NCBI GenBank assembly: GCA_030490835.1
Contig: CM059977.1
Coordinates: forward strand, 23,665,335-23,729,334
Length of the DNA: 64,000 nt
Direction of reading: 5' to 3'
From: Annona cherimola
Taxonomy: Eukaryota; Streptophyta; Magnoliopsida; Magnoliales; Annonaceae
In this document: in pieces, positions 11,415 through 22,940 of the stretch
Position numbering within the stretch: the stretch's first letter is position 1
How the letters are laid out: each line of letters starts with the position of its first letter
The notes under the pieces: generated by a model
The model's database searches: none
Seen by the model: only the letters and a program-made list of their open reading frames with translations
What the model was told of the DNA's origin: nothing
Position numbers and translations under genes: made by a program

Positions 11415-11611
11415 ATTGTCAGATGATCTCAGCAACCTTCCTTCCGAAGTAAGTGTTGGGAAGCAAGAATTCAAAGAGAATGATGAACTGAAAAAACCTC
11501 TGTGTTTTCCCCCTGTTTTTAAGTTCGGATCTTTGCTACTCGTTACTGCTACGAACAGCTGAAATGAGCTGATTTGGTCGTGGGTGTGTATTTGGTTGCT
11601 GACAGTTTGAG

Positions 11612-11724
11612 ACGTGTCCTCCGCGCGGCATGTGCGAACGGGCTTCCCGCCGCAGCTGCTGCCTTGTGCTTTACTGGTTCTCCGCACGTGTAGCATTCCA
11701 TCCACGCGTCTTCTGGACGCCGAC
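11612..11724 (-). promoter_or_regulatory. Cold/ABA-type cis-elements upstream of COR413
   Basis: Within 200-310 bp upstream of the ATG at 11414 the sequence contains ACGTGTC (11612-11618), CACGTG (11685-11690), ACGCGT (about 11704-11709) and GCCGAC (11719-11724). These are cores of ABRE, G-box/ABRE, CAMTA-type CGCG box and CRT/DRE elements respectively. Single cores occur by chance; four kinds in 113 bp in front of a COR gene is suggestive. The motifs are seen; their use is inferred. Confidence 0.55.
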
Positions 11725-11838
11725 TACTCGCAGGTGTGAAATCTGATCCGTCCATCGTTTTAGGATGTTAGTTGAACTTTGGCTGGACCCATGTCTAGCA
11801 TGTGGCCCACCATTAATGGGTACGAATGTGGACGGTGG

Positions 11839-11994
11839 ACCACCATTGAAATAATGGGTATGAAATCAAAACCATCGATCAAGTGTACCGCCCACAATTG
11901 AAATAATGAGTACGAAATCAAAATCATCGATCAAGTGTACGGCCCACCTTTGAAATAATGGGTATGAGATCAAAACCATCGATCAAGTGTAGAA
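11839..11994. repeat. 52-bp tandem repeat, three units
   Basis: Units at 11839-11890, 11891-11942 and 11943-11994. Each contains TTGAAATAATGGGTATGA or a one- or two-base variant, then AAACCATCGATCAAGTGTA. A degenerate partial unit (CCACCATTAATGGGTACGA) precedes them at about 11808. The array lies about 430 bp upstream of the COR413 start. Confidence 0.92.
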
Positions 11995-12019
11995 AAGACA
12001 TGCCATGGTTCTCTGGCAC

Positions 12020-13360
12020 TAGGGGGTGTAAATTAGGGCAGGTCAACCGGTGACTTAGTTTTGACTGGACTCATTTTTGACTAAGCAAAACCAATGTATT
12101 TTTGGCCAGTATAGAGATGAGTTAGAAATTTTGATTCAAATTCAAAAATAAGATCAAAGTAGGTGAACCATGTCTCGAAAACTAATAAGAAGAATCAATT
12201 TTAACTCGAATTTAAAAATAGAATCAAGATATGTCAACCATGTTTCAAAATTCTCATTTTTTATAATTAATTATATCAACAGTAGAAGAATCAGTTTCAA
12301 ACAATATGGGTATATCCGTAATTACTAACAAACTAAATATGTATCTTAGCCTCCCCCCCAAAAAAAAAGTATATCATTACCCAAATAGATTTGACTACAA
12401 ATACATATTTTACTATTTAAGGGTGATGATACTTGTTCAAATATATTCAACTTTAATATTATATGCAACCAAAAAGAATATATAATGCAACTCTATAATA
12501 CATTTTGCTGCAAATAATAATAAAATTTTAAATTATGAATAATATTCGAGTTGGCTGTATTTGATACTTGACTTTTTTATAGAATTTGATACTAGACTTG
12601 GTCAAGTATAAATTTGGCTAAAAAATGGTCAAATATATGAACTGTTGCAGTGAAATAGAAAAAAAATACACATTCACATTTTTTAAATTGATTTATACAA
12701 TATTACATCTGATATTATAATTGGGTTCATTCATATGGAAGATAAGAAGCTCCCTCCACCTATTTTTATGGGAGACCAAGCTCCCACTTATGCTAGAGGC
12801 ATGACCTCATGGCTAGCATATTTGACCAACTGGGCCAAAAATATTTTATACAATAAAAAATTAACTTCTTTTAACCATATTTGTTAGAGTATTTTCGTTT
12901 ATTTTATTAATTTTCAAAATTTTATTAGATTTTTCAAAAAATAAGAATAACAAGAAGAATTTTCACATATATAACTCTTACATATGATTGTCTATTAACC
13001 TATTTTAATAAATTTATACTATATTTTTCCATATTTTTTATTAATGATATATTTTTAATAATTAGGTGAAATATTGCAGCATATAACATTTAAATTTAGT
13101 ATAAATGTATCTTTATATTTGATAGGTATATAAATTCTTAAAATTATTTTGTTTGACCATTATTTTTTATCCGACCCGCTATCTCAAAATCGATTCAATA
13201 CCAACCCGAAGTTTGTCTTGGAACCTATTAAAACAAGTGGCGTTCAAATTGATCTTTTCCCGACCTAGTATAAAAATAGGTTGAAACTCAATTTTTAAAA
13301 CGTGGACTAAGGGTTGGGTAAACCCTGATGCTGTACGACCTGCTCTGATTCTCACTCCTA
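12020..13360. mobile_element. hAT-like non-autonomous element, degenerate
   Basis: Left end TAGGGGGTGTAAATTAGGGC and right end, read inverted, TAGGAGTGAGAATCAGAGC. Both are followed inward by CAGGTC. Flanking octamers TCTGGCAC (12012-12019) and TTTAGCAC (13361-13368) agree at six of eight positions, as for an old 8-bp target duplication. There is no coding frame inside the 1341 bp. The termini resemble the element at 19425-19990. Confidence 0.5.
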
Positions 13361-13665
13361 TTTAGCACGATGGTATAGGCATTCACCCCACGGCTGGATG
13401 CACTTAGGATCAAAATGAGGCAGCAACAAAAATAGAGCATGCATTGTGGCAATTTCCTTCCTCAATTGTAGGGGCATCCATGGATGGTGCTAGGAAGATT
13501 TGTTTGAGAAAAATAGATATTGTTATATACATACGTAGAATATTGTAGGAAAATTTTGGTAGAATGTCTCAAGAGCCAGATTGTAAGACAGACGTTTGAA
13601 ATAATTGTAATATAAAAAAGAATGAAAAAGTGTAAAAAAGACAATAACGATGGGCTGATCAACCT

Positions 13666-13933
13666 AAAGCTTGGTTCAATGCTCTCGGATGCATATACTC
13701 ATTTTTTAAATTTATTTGAAATTTTTTTACACAACCGTTAACGTAAGTGTATTTAACGTGCGTATCAATTTTTACTATTTTTGAAAAATTTTAACTATTT
13801 TTTTGAATTTTTAAAAATCAGTGACATTTTAGTAATTAAATCACAAAAAGAGTTTCAAAAAAATTTTAAAAATGAATATATGCACCCGTGAGCATTGAGT
13901 CTCAACGCTCGTGGGAGCATAGAATTAAGCTCC
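13666..13933. mobile_element. Mutator-like foldback MITE with 9-bp target duplication
   Basis: Flanked by GATCAACCT (13657-13665) and AATCAACCT (13934-13942). Ends are AAAGCTTGGTTCAATGCTC and, inverted, GGAGCTTAATTCTATGCTC. Inner sequence contains the shared core ATCAGTGACATTTTAGTAA. The right arm is shortened by an internal deletion, so the palindrome is lopsided. Length 268 bp. Confidence 0.75.
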
Positions 13934-13939
13934 AATCAA

Positions 13940-14165
13940 CCTCATATAATATATATTTTTGAATTTTTATCTTTTATGAACATGTTTTCTTAAATGTACT
14001 TAATTTATATACTAAGTTTAGAGGCATTTAAATCAATTTCAGCCTTTTAAAACCTTAATTTTTTAAAATAAAAAACAAATATATGAAAATATTGTAAAAG
14101 GGTGAAATTTGATATATGAGTTAAATACACTAGAAAAATATGTTTATGAGAAAATAAAAAATGCA
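13940..14165. mobile_element. Degenerate foldback MITE
   Basis: Bears mirrored words of the same core family: GAACATGTTTTCTTAAATG and TACTAAGTTTAGAGGCATTT on the left, with GATATATGAGTTAAATACAC and ATATGTTTATGAGAAAATAA on the right. It abuts the previous copy. Ends are not sharp. Confidence 0.5.
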
Positions 14166-14827
14166 TCGTATTGGTGCTGTATTATGAAAAATAAAGGAAA
14201 TGAAAAATTAAAAAAATAGAAGCGAATTTATATTGGTTTGAATTGTTATGCTAGTCCACAACATGTGAGGGGCACACCTGTTTATGAGTGGAGCCACGTG
14301 GAGCTAAGAGGGGATAATCGTGCTCTCAAATTTTTAAATTTTTTTTACTTTTAGAAACTAAAAAAAATAATTCATTTACCCCAATTCCTAATGATATCCA
14401 AAGGCCCCACTCAAATTTAAAGAAAAAAGGATGGCGAGGTACGCTAGCTCGCCCTCCTTAATTTTATCGATGGGTATGTATTTATAATAATCTCAATTAG
14501 TATTATAATTAATTAAACTCTAAGACATTCTTATAATTTTTTATAATAACACCCAACCGAACAATCTAACAATATATCCGATTTTTGCCGATCAGTGGAC
14601 GCTCCTACGGAATCCAAGGAGATAGACGGCACCACCAGCCACCACCAGCCGGGATGAAATCTCCAAAAAACGTTGGAGTGGTGATTCGAAACAACGCTAG
14701 AAGTAAACGAGCCAGGCACGTGTACTACAACTAAAAAAAAAATTATTTTATCCTTTGCTCACGTGTGAGCAAGATTTTGGCGAGTCTTACAATTTTTTAA
14801 AGTTTCTTCTTTCATGGCTGAATTAAA
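14166..14827. other. Spacer, nothing recognised
   Basis: No supported gene. The 62-aa minus-strand frame at 14531-14719 has no family features. Confidence 0.5.
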
Positions 14828-15083
14828 GGTGTATTTGTTTACACTAAAAACTTTTCAAATTAAAATTTTCTAATTTAAAACTTTTCTTTCCATAGTCATC
14901 ATATTTTACAATTATTTCATTATATTTTTCTATATAACTATCATATTTTTCAATTATTTTTTTATAATTTTTTATATAACTATCTAATTTTTCAATCATT
15001 ACTCCTGTAACATTACATCATTTTTTTCTATTTAAAATTTTTTTCTCTCAAAAGTTTTATAACTTCCCAAACACACCTAAAAA
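14828..15083. mobile_element. hAT-like MITE (GGTGTGTTTG type)
   Basis: Left end AAGGTGTATTTGTTTACAC and right end CCCAAACACACCT are inverted relatives. The inside is pyrimidine-rich on the plus strand, with ACTTTTC and CATCATATTTTACAATTA words shared with the copies at 41300-41556 and 55337-55609. Confidence 0.6.
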
Positions 15084-16399
15084 AGTAAAAAGAAATTTTT
15101 TAATTTTAGAATTTTTGGCAGGTGGTTTGTCTTACTCCGGAAGAAAAAGAGAAGGAGACAAAAAAGAAAAAAAGAAAAACATGATTTATCACTTGGGGAT
15201 TTGTACGTAATTATGTTTTTCATTTGATATGAGATTTTTAATTTGGATTATTGTAAGTTGATTCATTTCTATTTTTTAGAATTTAGATATAAATCTGACC
15301 TTTACTTGTATGCTCCTTATTCATAATTAATTTTCTTTTTGCTTCACAGCTTTTCCTTACTCTAGACCTTAGAAAAAAGGGTACTTTTATCTCCTACAAA
15401 TAGATTTTCATCAAAAGTTTATTATAATGCAGATTAGGTGGCATGTTCTTATTTAAGAAGGTTCAGAGTAGGATATTGCGTTATGATGGATCAGAATTCA
15501 ATTTCATGAAAAATGAAAAATACAGTCTTTGAATCTTCTGCTTTCAGCAGAGCATATATAAATGGTTATGACAATTACTAAGATACAATTATTTACATAT
15601 TTATTGAATGATTTAGAATTCGATTAAAACTGCCAATCAAATCATGTTGTGATAAGTAAGAAGTTACACAGAGAACATCCAATCCAACATTCCCTGAGCT
15701 AAGTAATTGATTATCATTTTTGTCTAGTGCTAGAGGACTTTTTCTTTTCTTTTTTTCGATAAGTAATGCTAGAGGACTTTAGATACAAGTTACGAGTGAT
15801 AAATCTTCACTCACAAACTTAAGGGGACGTATTAAAAATATGAGAATATACATGAAGATATTCGGTGAAGATTTAAACTTATATTAAGATATCAATATTT
15901 CTGTTTTCGAAAAAAAAGGATATCAATGTTTCTTATTTAAAAAGAAAGAGTTTGCAATTAATAGAGATTTCGTGATTCCTTGGTGTATATTTTAGAAGAT
16001 ATTTCTTTTGTATTACAAAAATACCATGTTTAGAAGAACAATTTAGTAGGAAAGAATTCTAGAGAATGGAATGAAAGGTTTTTCTCTTTCAAACATTGAT
16101 AATTAAATATATACATCTTCTGAAACCCCCTAATATTTAGAAAATTTTATAAATTGATATAAATATATAAATAAATCAAGATTCGATAAGTATATAAATA
16201 TTGTAAGTTAGTAATGGATTGATTTTTAACATATGGAAGAATTAGAGGTGATTTTACAATTTATATAAGAGTGCGATTTTTGGCGTGAATGATTTGAAAT
16301 GTTAATTGAAAGTTTATATTGATTAGTGGGATTAAATTATTGACAAACTTGTGGACTTAGAAATGTCCAAGTTGGATGACCAGTGGGCATAATAAAGTA
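15084..16399. other. AT-rich gene-free region
   Basis: No gene, RNA or repeat that I recognise. It contains several short duplicated words (for example GCTAGAGGACTTT at 15729 and 15767) but no element ends. Confidence 0.45.
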
Positions 16400-18425
16400 G
16401 GTTTAAGTGTTTTACTAATTAAATTAAAATAAGAAAGTGTAGTTGTCAAGATGGTTAAGAACTTTGATTGGATGTGATAAGACTAAGGGCTCAAAGTTGA
16501 GTTTAATCAAGTACATGTAAAGAAAATTATAATTTTATTTTAGCCCAAATATTAATTGTGGGCCCCACAAAGCGATAAGGCTAATTTAAAATAGAGAGCT
16601 TTAACTCCCCATTCACTGAGGAGATTACGGTTAAGGGGATGAATCTGCCCAAAGGTTAAACATGTGGAGAGAATGAGAGGAATTAGAAATAAGAAAGTGC
16701 TGGGAAGAGAACGAAGGGCAGAATAGAAGATGATGTGCATACAAGTAAGAATATACTTTTCTATTTATATTATATTGATGCAAAAAATTGGTGGACGAAA
16801 ATTATCACTTGAAATTAATTATTATTTGTATTTTGTTAACAAATACATTGTTGTAAAAATAGACACAAACATAGTCCGGTTAAAAATATATATTATAAAA
16901 ATTTCTTTGCATAGGCATGGAAGTCCAACATGCATATGAGACACAAATGGGGGTATTCGACATTTGTATCGAATTTGCATACAGATGGAATTGAATTAAA
17001 TTTATATAATAAAAATATTATTATTATACAAAGAACATGGCCCAAACGTTGTTCATTTTCTATGTAAGTATGAATATCATTAACATAGGGAGAATGGACC
17101 ATCCAAAAAAAAAAAAAAAAAGATGCTGGACCGTCCATGGTATCTAACAAGCAAGGCATCTTAATTGGTGTATTATTACTCATGCATATGGAAGGATAAG
17201 AATGGACCGTCCAAGGTATTATTTGCCCTCCTTTACATGAACAATTACTTTACATTTAGTGAATAAAGCATGGGCGTCCAAAGGCACTTAATGTAACCTA
17301 GTAATAATCTTGTTATGACAAAGGAAAAGCTATAGATCTGAAGTTATTTTGGATGTGCCAAAGGATCTTTGAGAGATGACCATTCAAATGTTTAGTTGAA
17401 GAGAAAAAAGAGAAATTTTATTGTGCGGGGTAATACATGTATGTATATACATATAGTTGTGAGTTTAGGTGAACAAGCATGTGTATTGATTTAGAAAATA
17501 TGTTGATGAGTTTTAAATTTATTTTTTTATGATTAAGGTAGAAGGTTTGAGCATAAATGTTGTATTTCAAGAAAGAAAGGTTAAATTTGTAGATATGAGA
17601 TAAGTAGAATTGAGTTTTTGAGAATTTTTATACTTTCCTGTTATGTGATGGACCGTGCTGATAGATTTGACGTGAATTTGATGGATTCTAGTCTCAATGA
17701 ATTTATGCAATTTATTTTATATTGAGTACGTTTGAATGATTTGCATAGAAATTTAGTTTATGACTTTGATTTGTGTTTAAGAAAGTATGATTTAATATAT
17801 CATGAGCATAATATTTGAATGCATGAGTATCATATAAGAAATATGACTTAAAGTTAATGTGATGGTCAAGGGCTTGTACGGATGTGATGAGAGTGATTCC
17901 GGTCCGTGGGCTACTGAGTTAAAGAGAAAGTTAAGTTAAATGGTTAAGTGTATAAACATAAGCAGTTGCATTATTGTACGAGCATGAGCGTCGACATGTT
18001 AAATGTTTATGAAGGTTTTACTATTTTAATTTGTTGTTTTTTTAGCTGGTTTTATGTACTGAGCAGTTTTCATTCGCTTTTCTACTTACTAAGTTTGTTA
18101 AGACTTATTTCAATTTTTTTCTATCTTTTAGTTAACACGAAAAGCAAAGGATGCGGGGATATTATAGGTTCCAACAAGATCATGGAAGTTGGGTTAAATA
18201 TTCATTTAGATTTGAGAGTTCATTCAAAGTTAAATATTTTTATTTTGGCATTTTAAAGTTTTTGATAATTATTGAGTGGGATTAGAAAATAATTTTGATG
18301 TATAACGAGGAAATTGAGATGTAATTATCAATGTGACATTTTCCACGCAGCTTGACTAATCCTCACAGTTTTAGACAGCGACCGCTGGTCTTAAGATGTA
18401 ATGAGCCGGCGGGGCGTTACGCATT
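16400..18425 (+). mobile_element. Possible solo LTR or remnant of a Ty3/gypsy element
   Basis: About 2 kb without coding frames. Around 18080 it has a CTTACTAAGTTTGTTAAGAC stretch, and near 18400 it ends with GAGCCGGCGGGGCGTTACG, an ending style I associate with LTRs of plant chromovirus-type gypsy elements. I see neither a matching second LTR nor target duplications, so this is a weak call. Confidence 0.25.
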
Positions 18426-19424
18426 TTCCTTGGTCTGTAAAGTAAGAAAAGCTTTAACGTCATTTGACAAAATCGAGCTTATTGTTTTTTATTGTTTTTA
18501 TACCGGCGCCATCATTTACTATCATTTGGGATTTCAGCTCATTTATAGCGTAGTGAAAATTTTCAAACTGCTGACATCTGGGGTGAAGTTTCCCCGACAA
18601 CCGATCCTCAAACAGCTCTTAAAAGTAAGGTCCAAGTCCACTTAAGAAATCCAAAGACTGGATAGTGGGTATTAAGAATTTAAGATAGGTTGTACCCCTA
18701 CTTAATTCCCTTGACTCTCAGCTTTCACTTTGTTTGTGGGGCTCTTAGCAGCCGATTTTGCCTTTCAAAATCGTCTAGACTTTCAAAAAGCATCACCTTG
18801 ATTATTATCAGCATGTGTGAGGAATTTCCACTGCCTTTTAAAGACTTTCTAAAAGGTTTCTTTGTGAGTCACTCTGGTATGGCTGTTTTGGTGTGATTGA
18901 ATTGAAACTTCTACCCACAATCTTCAGGGCAATTTGTTTACTATAAAATGATTCTACGTCTGGGAATTCGATACCTTCGTTTGCAAAATGATTGCAAGCT
19001 CGCATTCTGAAGAAACCAAGCTCCAGTATAAAAGAGGCAGGGGAGATCTGCTTCCTGTTTTTGTCACGAAAAGCACTTTTTGAAAGCATTTATTAGATGC
19101 TTAACGAAGAGTGATAAGAAAGAAATATGTGTGCTTTTGACAGTGGTAAAAGATACGGAAATATCAAGCGAGAATATTCTAATGATACATATCCGATTAA
19201 TCTTGTTATCATCTATTAAAGGAATTCAAAGATCATCTGAAGTTAAAATTTGTATGTGTGTGTAGAAGAGCTTATTAATTATTTTCCAATAATTTTTTTC
19301 AAAAAAAAAAGATATAATGGTTTTAGAAATTGATGAATGGTGCTTTTTTTGTGTTACCCTTTTGAATTACCAACTTGGAACTTTAAACTTTTCTTCCTAC
19401 ACATCCTTACATACTCATGCAAAC
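18426..19424. other. Gene-free region, nothing recognised
   Basis: Short open frames on both strands (18352-19265) show no domain, splice-linked partner or conserved motif. Confidence 0.4.
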
Positions 19425-19990
19425 TAGGGGTGTTAACAGATTGGGTTGGACGGGTTTGAGCATAATTCTAATTCTAACTCATTTAAAATATTTCAGTCCT
19501 AATCCGTTTATTAACACATTTAAAAAATTTCAACATTAACCCATTTACAACACATTTAATAAACGAGTTGGCGGATTGTTAACAAATTGTGTAGCAAACG
19601 ATCTAAAAGCTTAAACTCTGGGAGACAATGATTTTGCGAGGAAAGACGAGATAATGTTTTAGGCACGGAGGTAATAGAAATAAGTCAATAATAAAAAAAA
19701 AATTAGGGCAGCTGTTGAAAAATGAAAATTATGTAGTAGGAGAAAACTAAGCAAGGAAAATAACAAAGGGTTTACATTTATATATATAACTTTAGCGGGT
19801 TAAACGAGTTAAATGAATTACTAAACGGGTTGACCAGTTACAAAATCTCAATCGTAATCTGTTTATTTAATTAAATGGTTAAATAAGTTAGCGGATCATA
19901 ACCCATTTATTCAAAAATTTCAATCCAAATTCATTTATAAACGGGTTAGATGAGTGGGTGATAGGTTGATCACGGCCATTAACACCCCTA
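19425..19990. mobile_element. hAT-like MITE with 8-bp target duplication
   Basis: Ends are TAGGGGTGTTAAC and, inverted, TAGGGGTGTTAATGGCC. Flanks ATGCAAAC (19417-19424) and ATGCAACC (19991-19998) agree at seven of eight bases. The 566-bp body consists of inverted halves built from words such as ACCCATTTAC and AACGGGTT and has no coding frame. Confidence 0.8.
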
Positions 19991-20204
19991 ATGCAACCAT
20001 TACCCTACGCATCTTTATATACTCATGCAATTGCTTGGTCATCAATTGATGACAACTGATAATTAATTAATTTGTTTAATATAAGAATTAGTGAGGGAAA
20101 GAAAATTTTACACCTAAAAGTGAATCATGATATATACTAATATAGCCTACTACTATTATCTTATTATTTTAGTAAATTTCAATAAGATCTATGATCTTGT
20201 CAGC

Positions 20205-20450
20205 CCAGGTTAAATAATGACTTATTTAGCTTATACCAAAAAATTCATTTTTAATTATTTTTTCCATAAACTTGTTAACGTAAACGTATTTAATGTATAA
20301 ATCAAAGTTTACCTTTTTAATATAAGGATATTTTAGCAGTTTTGATTGAAAATTATTAAAATAACTCTAAGTTTAAAAATAAAATTATTTTATATAATAA
20401 ATATATTTAGATTAACGAATTTATGAAGAAAAAAAAAAAGCTTTTAAATG
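20205..20450. mobile_element. Foldback MITE, GTCAGCCC/GTTAGCCC subtype
   Basis: Left end GATCTTGTCAGCCCAGG matches the left end of the element at 26581-26940 (ATTTTGTTAGCCCGAG). Inside it has CGTAAACGTATTTAATG on the left and the mirrored TAAATATATTTAGATTAACG on the right. The right terminus is not clear. Confidence 0.5.
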
Positions 20451-22940
20451 TAAGCAATAACTTACTTAAAGCTTGAAAACCGAACATAATTGATACCGAA
20501 CTAGTATTTTCTAATCATTGTTAATAGTATCTGAACTCATCTCATAAAGCCTAAGAATTCTTATTATTTTCTTATAAGCAGCTTACATCCACAAATTCTT
20601 TTTATTTTTTCTTGCAATAAGCTTACAACAGTAACGGACTAGATCGGCTACTCACACAGGAGACAAGCTCCCACAGCCAACGGGATATAAATTATAAATC
20701 CACTTGAGATTTAATCCCATAACCCACCGAGCAGCAAGCCATGGCTTGTGCCAATATTAATCATACGCGTGTAAGGCATTGGACGACTGACATGTAACAT
20801 AAGAAACACGTACATTTGTGGGTGGGTGTGGAGTTTGGAATCTTGACCACATCCGACAAGGTGGGCCACTCTCTTTAATGCCCCATCATCATCAGTTATT
20901 AGCTAGGGTTATTGATGAGTGGAGAATGGAGAAGACCTAGATGTGAAGGAAATACAATTCGGCATTTTGCGTGTACGAATGGCAAGCCCCACAGCAGCTT
21001 CACAGCCATGCATTCATGTCTCCACTCGCACCCCCATCCTTTTCTTGCGCCTTCATTTATTTCGCCATGTCCATCAGGCCTTTGGGTTCCTTTCATTGGT
21101 GGACCATCCTTCTGTTGTTAATAATTCTTCAGGACAGTGCCGCCCAACGGTTCTTTTTTTTTTTATTATTATTATTGGTATCATACGGTGACATTTAATA
21201 TTATAAATCAGACACATTTAAAACCCACACTAAGGAAAGATATCCTGTAAATACTTCCACTTTTAAAGAGGATATTTTTATAAATACTCCTAAATTTGGG
21301 AACTAATATTTTCACTCCCACTAGGGGAGAACTTACCACCAGCCAATGCAGCTGGTGGGATTCGAACAGGAATCCTGGAAGAGAAGCTAAATGGCTTTAT
21401 TACGCTTGGGAAATGAATAAAGACAGTTTTTTATTAAAAAAAAAGAAAGAAAAATGCTCAAATACGGAAAAAATTCTCAAATACATCCACCAGTTTTAAC
21501 CATAATTCCTCGCATACCGTTACGGTCTATTAGCAACCGTCATTGATACTCAATTGAAACGACAAATATGCCCTTGCTGATTTAAGGCTATGTAACCATC
21601 TTTTTATTGAAGACATCCTTATTTTTGGTTTTTCATGCTTTGCAGAAAAGTCCACAAAATTGTGCAATCAGATGTAGTTGCGAGTTTCTTCTTACTTTTA
21701 AGGATATATTAGTCATTTCGCAGGTATTAACAGACCGCAAATGAAATGAATTATTAAGCACATGCATGTATAAAAGAAATTATAGTTAAAAATTTATATG
21801 TATGTGCGAGAATTTCCAGGGGGAAAAAAAAAAGCTCTCATAAAGCAAGAAGGTTGCCGAAAATTCCGAAGCCTGGGTCGTTTTCAAGCCAAGTTGCATG
21901 CGCTGCGGACGAAGAGGGAGATCGAGACGTACGTGCAACACGCACTCACCGGTCTGCTGTGCTCTGTTCTGCAGCTTCTGCTCTGTTCCCTCCACATTGC
22001 ACTTGTCTCAACGCATCATTGCTAGCGAGCCATGTGCAGTGCATGGTCTCCACAGTCACTTTCCTGCCAAAAGCCAATTCCCAAAGGCCTGTTTCTAGGG
22101 ATAACCTCTGTTACATACTAATGAAATGTATGCACTGGTCCACACGGTTGCACTGCATTGCTGGCAACAGGGAACATAAACATGGTTCTCAGGTGATAAT
22201 ATCACCCATCCAATTTTCAAGCCAATGTGGTGACCATTGTCGTTTTCTTATTCTTCATAGAATCTTTCATGTACGGAGACTGCAAATTAGATGGTTAGAG
22301 AGGGAGACAACCGTGTCGATGTCTTGGCATGGACATAACAGGCTAGTTTGTCCTTGCTGGCCTTCTTTTTTCCCGCTAACTAATGCTTATGCCCTACTGC
22401 TCTTGCCACTTTATTGAAATTTCACTCCAAGAATGCCTTTTCGTTTCCACATCTGATCATGGTAATCTTCCTTTTTTATTTTAAGTACTTGGCTTTCCCA
22501 CAAAACATTATATATTTATTAATATTTTGTAATTTATAGCTGACATCTGGTAATATCCATTTGCCTCCATACCTTTTCATTTCAAGGCCATTTCTCACTT
22601 TCACACGTAGAAGGTGACTCATCGTGAAGAAAAGAGAAGGCAGAGCAGCAGAAAGCCATGATGAGCTGTATTGTACTAATGTGGTAGTAGTGGCGCAGGG
22701 CCAGAACAAATTAATTGCTTTAAAAAATAAAGCAGAAATTCCAGGCAATATTATTTCCATTTCTAATGAAAATGCAGCGTACGGAATTACAAGAAACTTC
22801 TACTAAAAATTCCTAGGAAGTAATCTATCCTATACAAAAAATCATCGAAACATCATGATGCAAGACAAGAAATTCAATTTCAAGCCTCCAAATGAATTAA
22901 AAAACCAACACCACCCAAGTTCAAATCGAGAGAAACAGAG
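20451..22940. other. Gene-free region 3' of the NPH3 gene
   Basis: Contains long open frames (20919-21191 and 21854-22417, plus strand), but neither has a recognised domain, and the second starts with TTG rather than ATG. A poly-T tract is at 21149-21159. Bases 22441-22940 hold the 3' flank of the NPH3-family gene. Confidence 0.45.
21325..21420 (-). repeat. Possible tRNA-derived SINE fragment
   Basis: Read on the minus strand, TGTTCGAATCCCACC resembles an RNA polymerase III B box (GGTTCGANNCC). It is followed by a short hairpin, CCACCAGC facing GCTGGTGG. A clear A box and poly-A/T tail are missing, so this may be chance. Confidence 0.2.

Noticed and set aside
20912..21198. Overlapping plus- and minus-strand frames of 65-90 aa
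   Set aside because: Three frames are open over the same bases, which reflects composition; none shows family motifs.
21854..22417. 187-aa plus-strand frame
   Set aside because: Begins with TTG, has no recognised domain, no good splice partners and unremarkable composition. It cannot be supported without transcripts.
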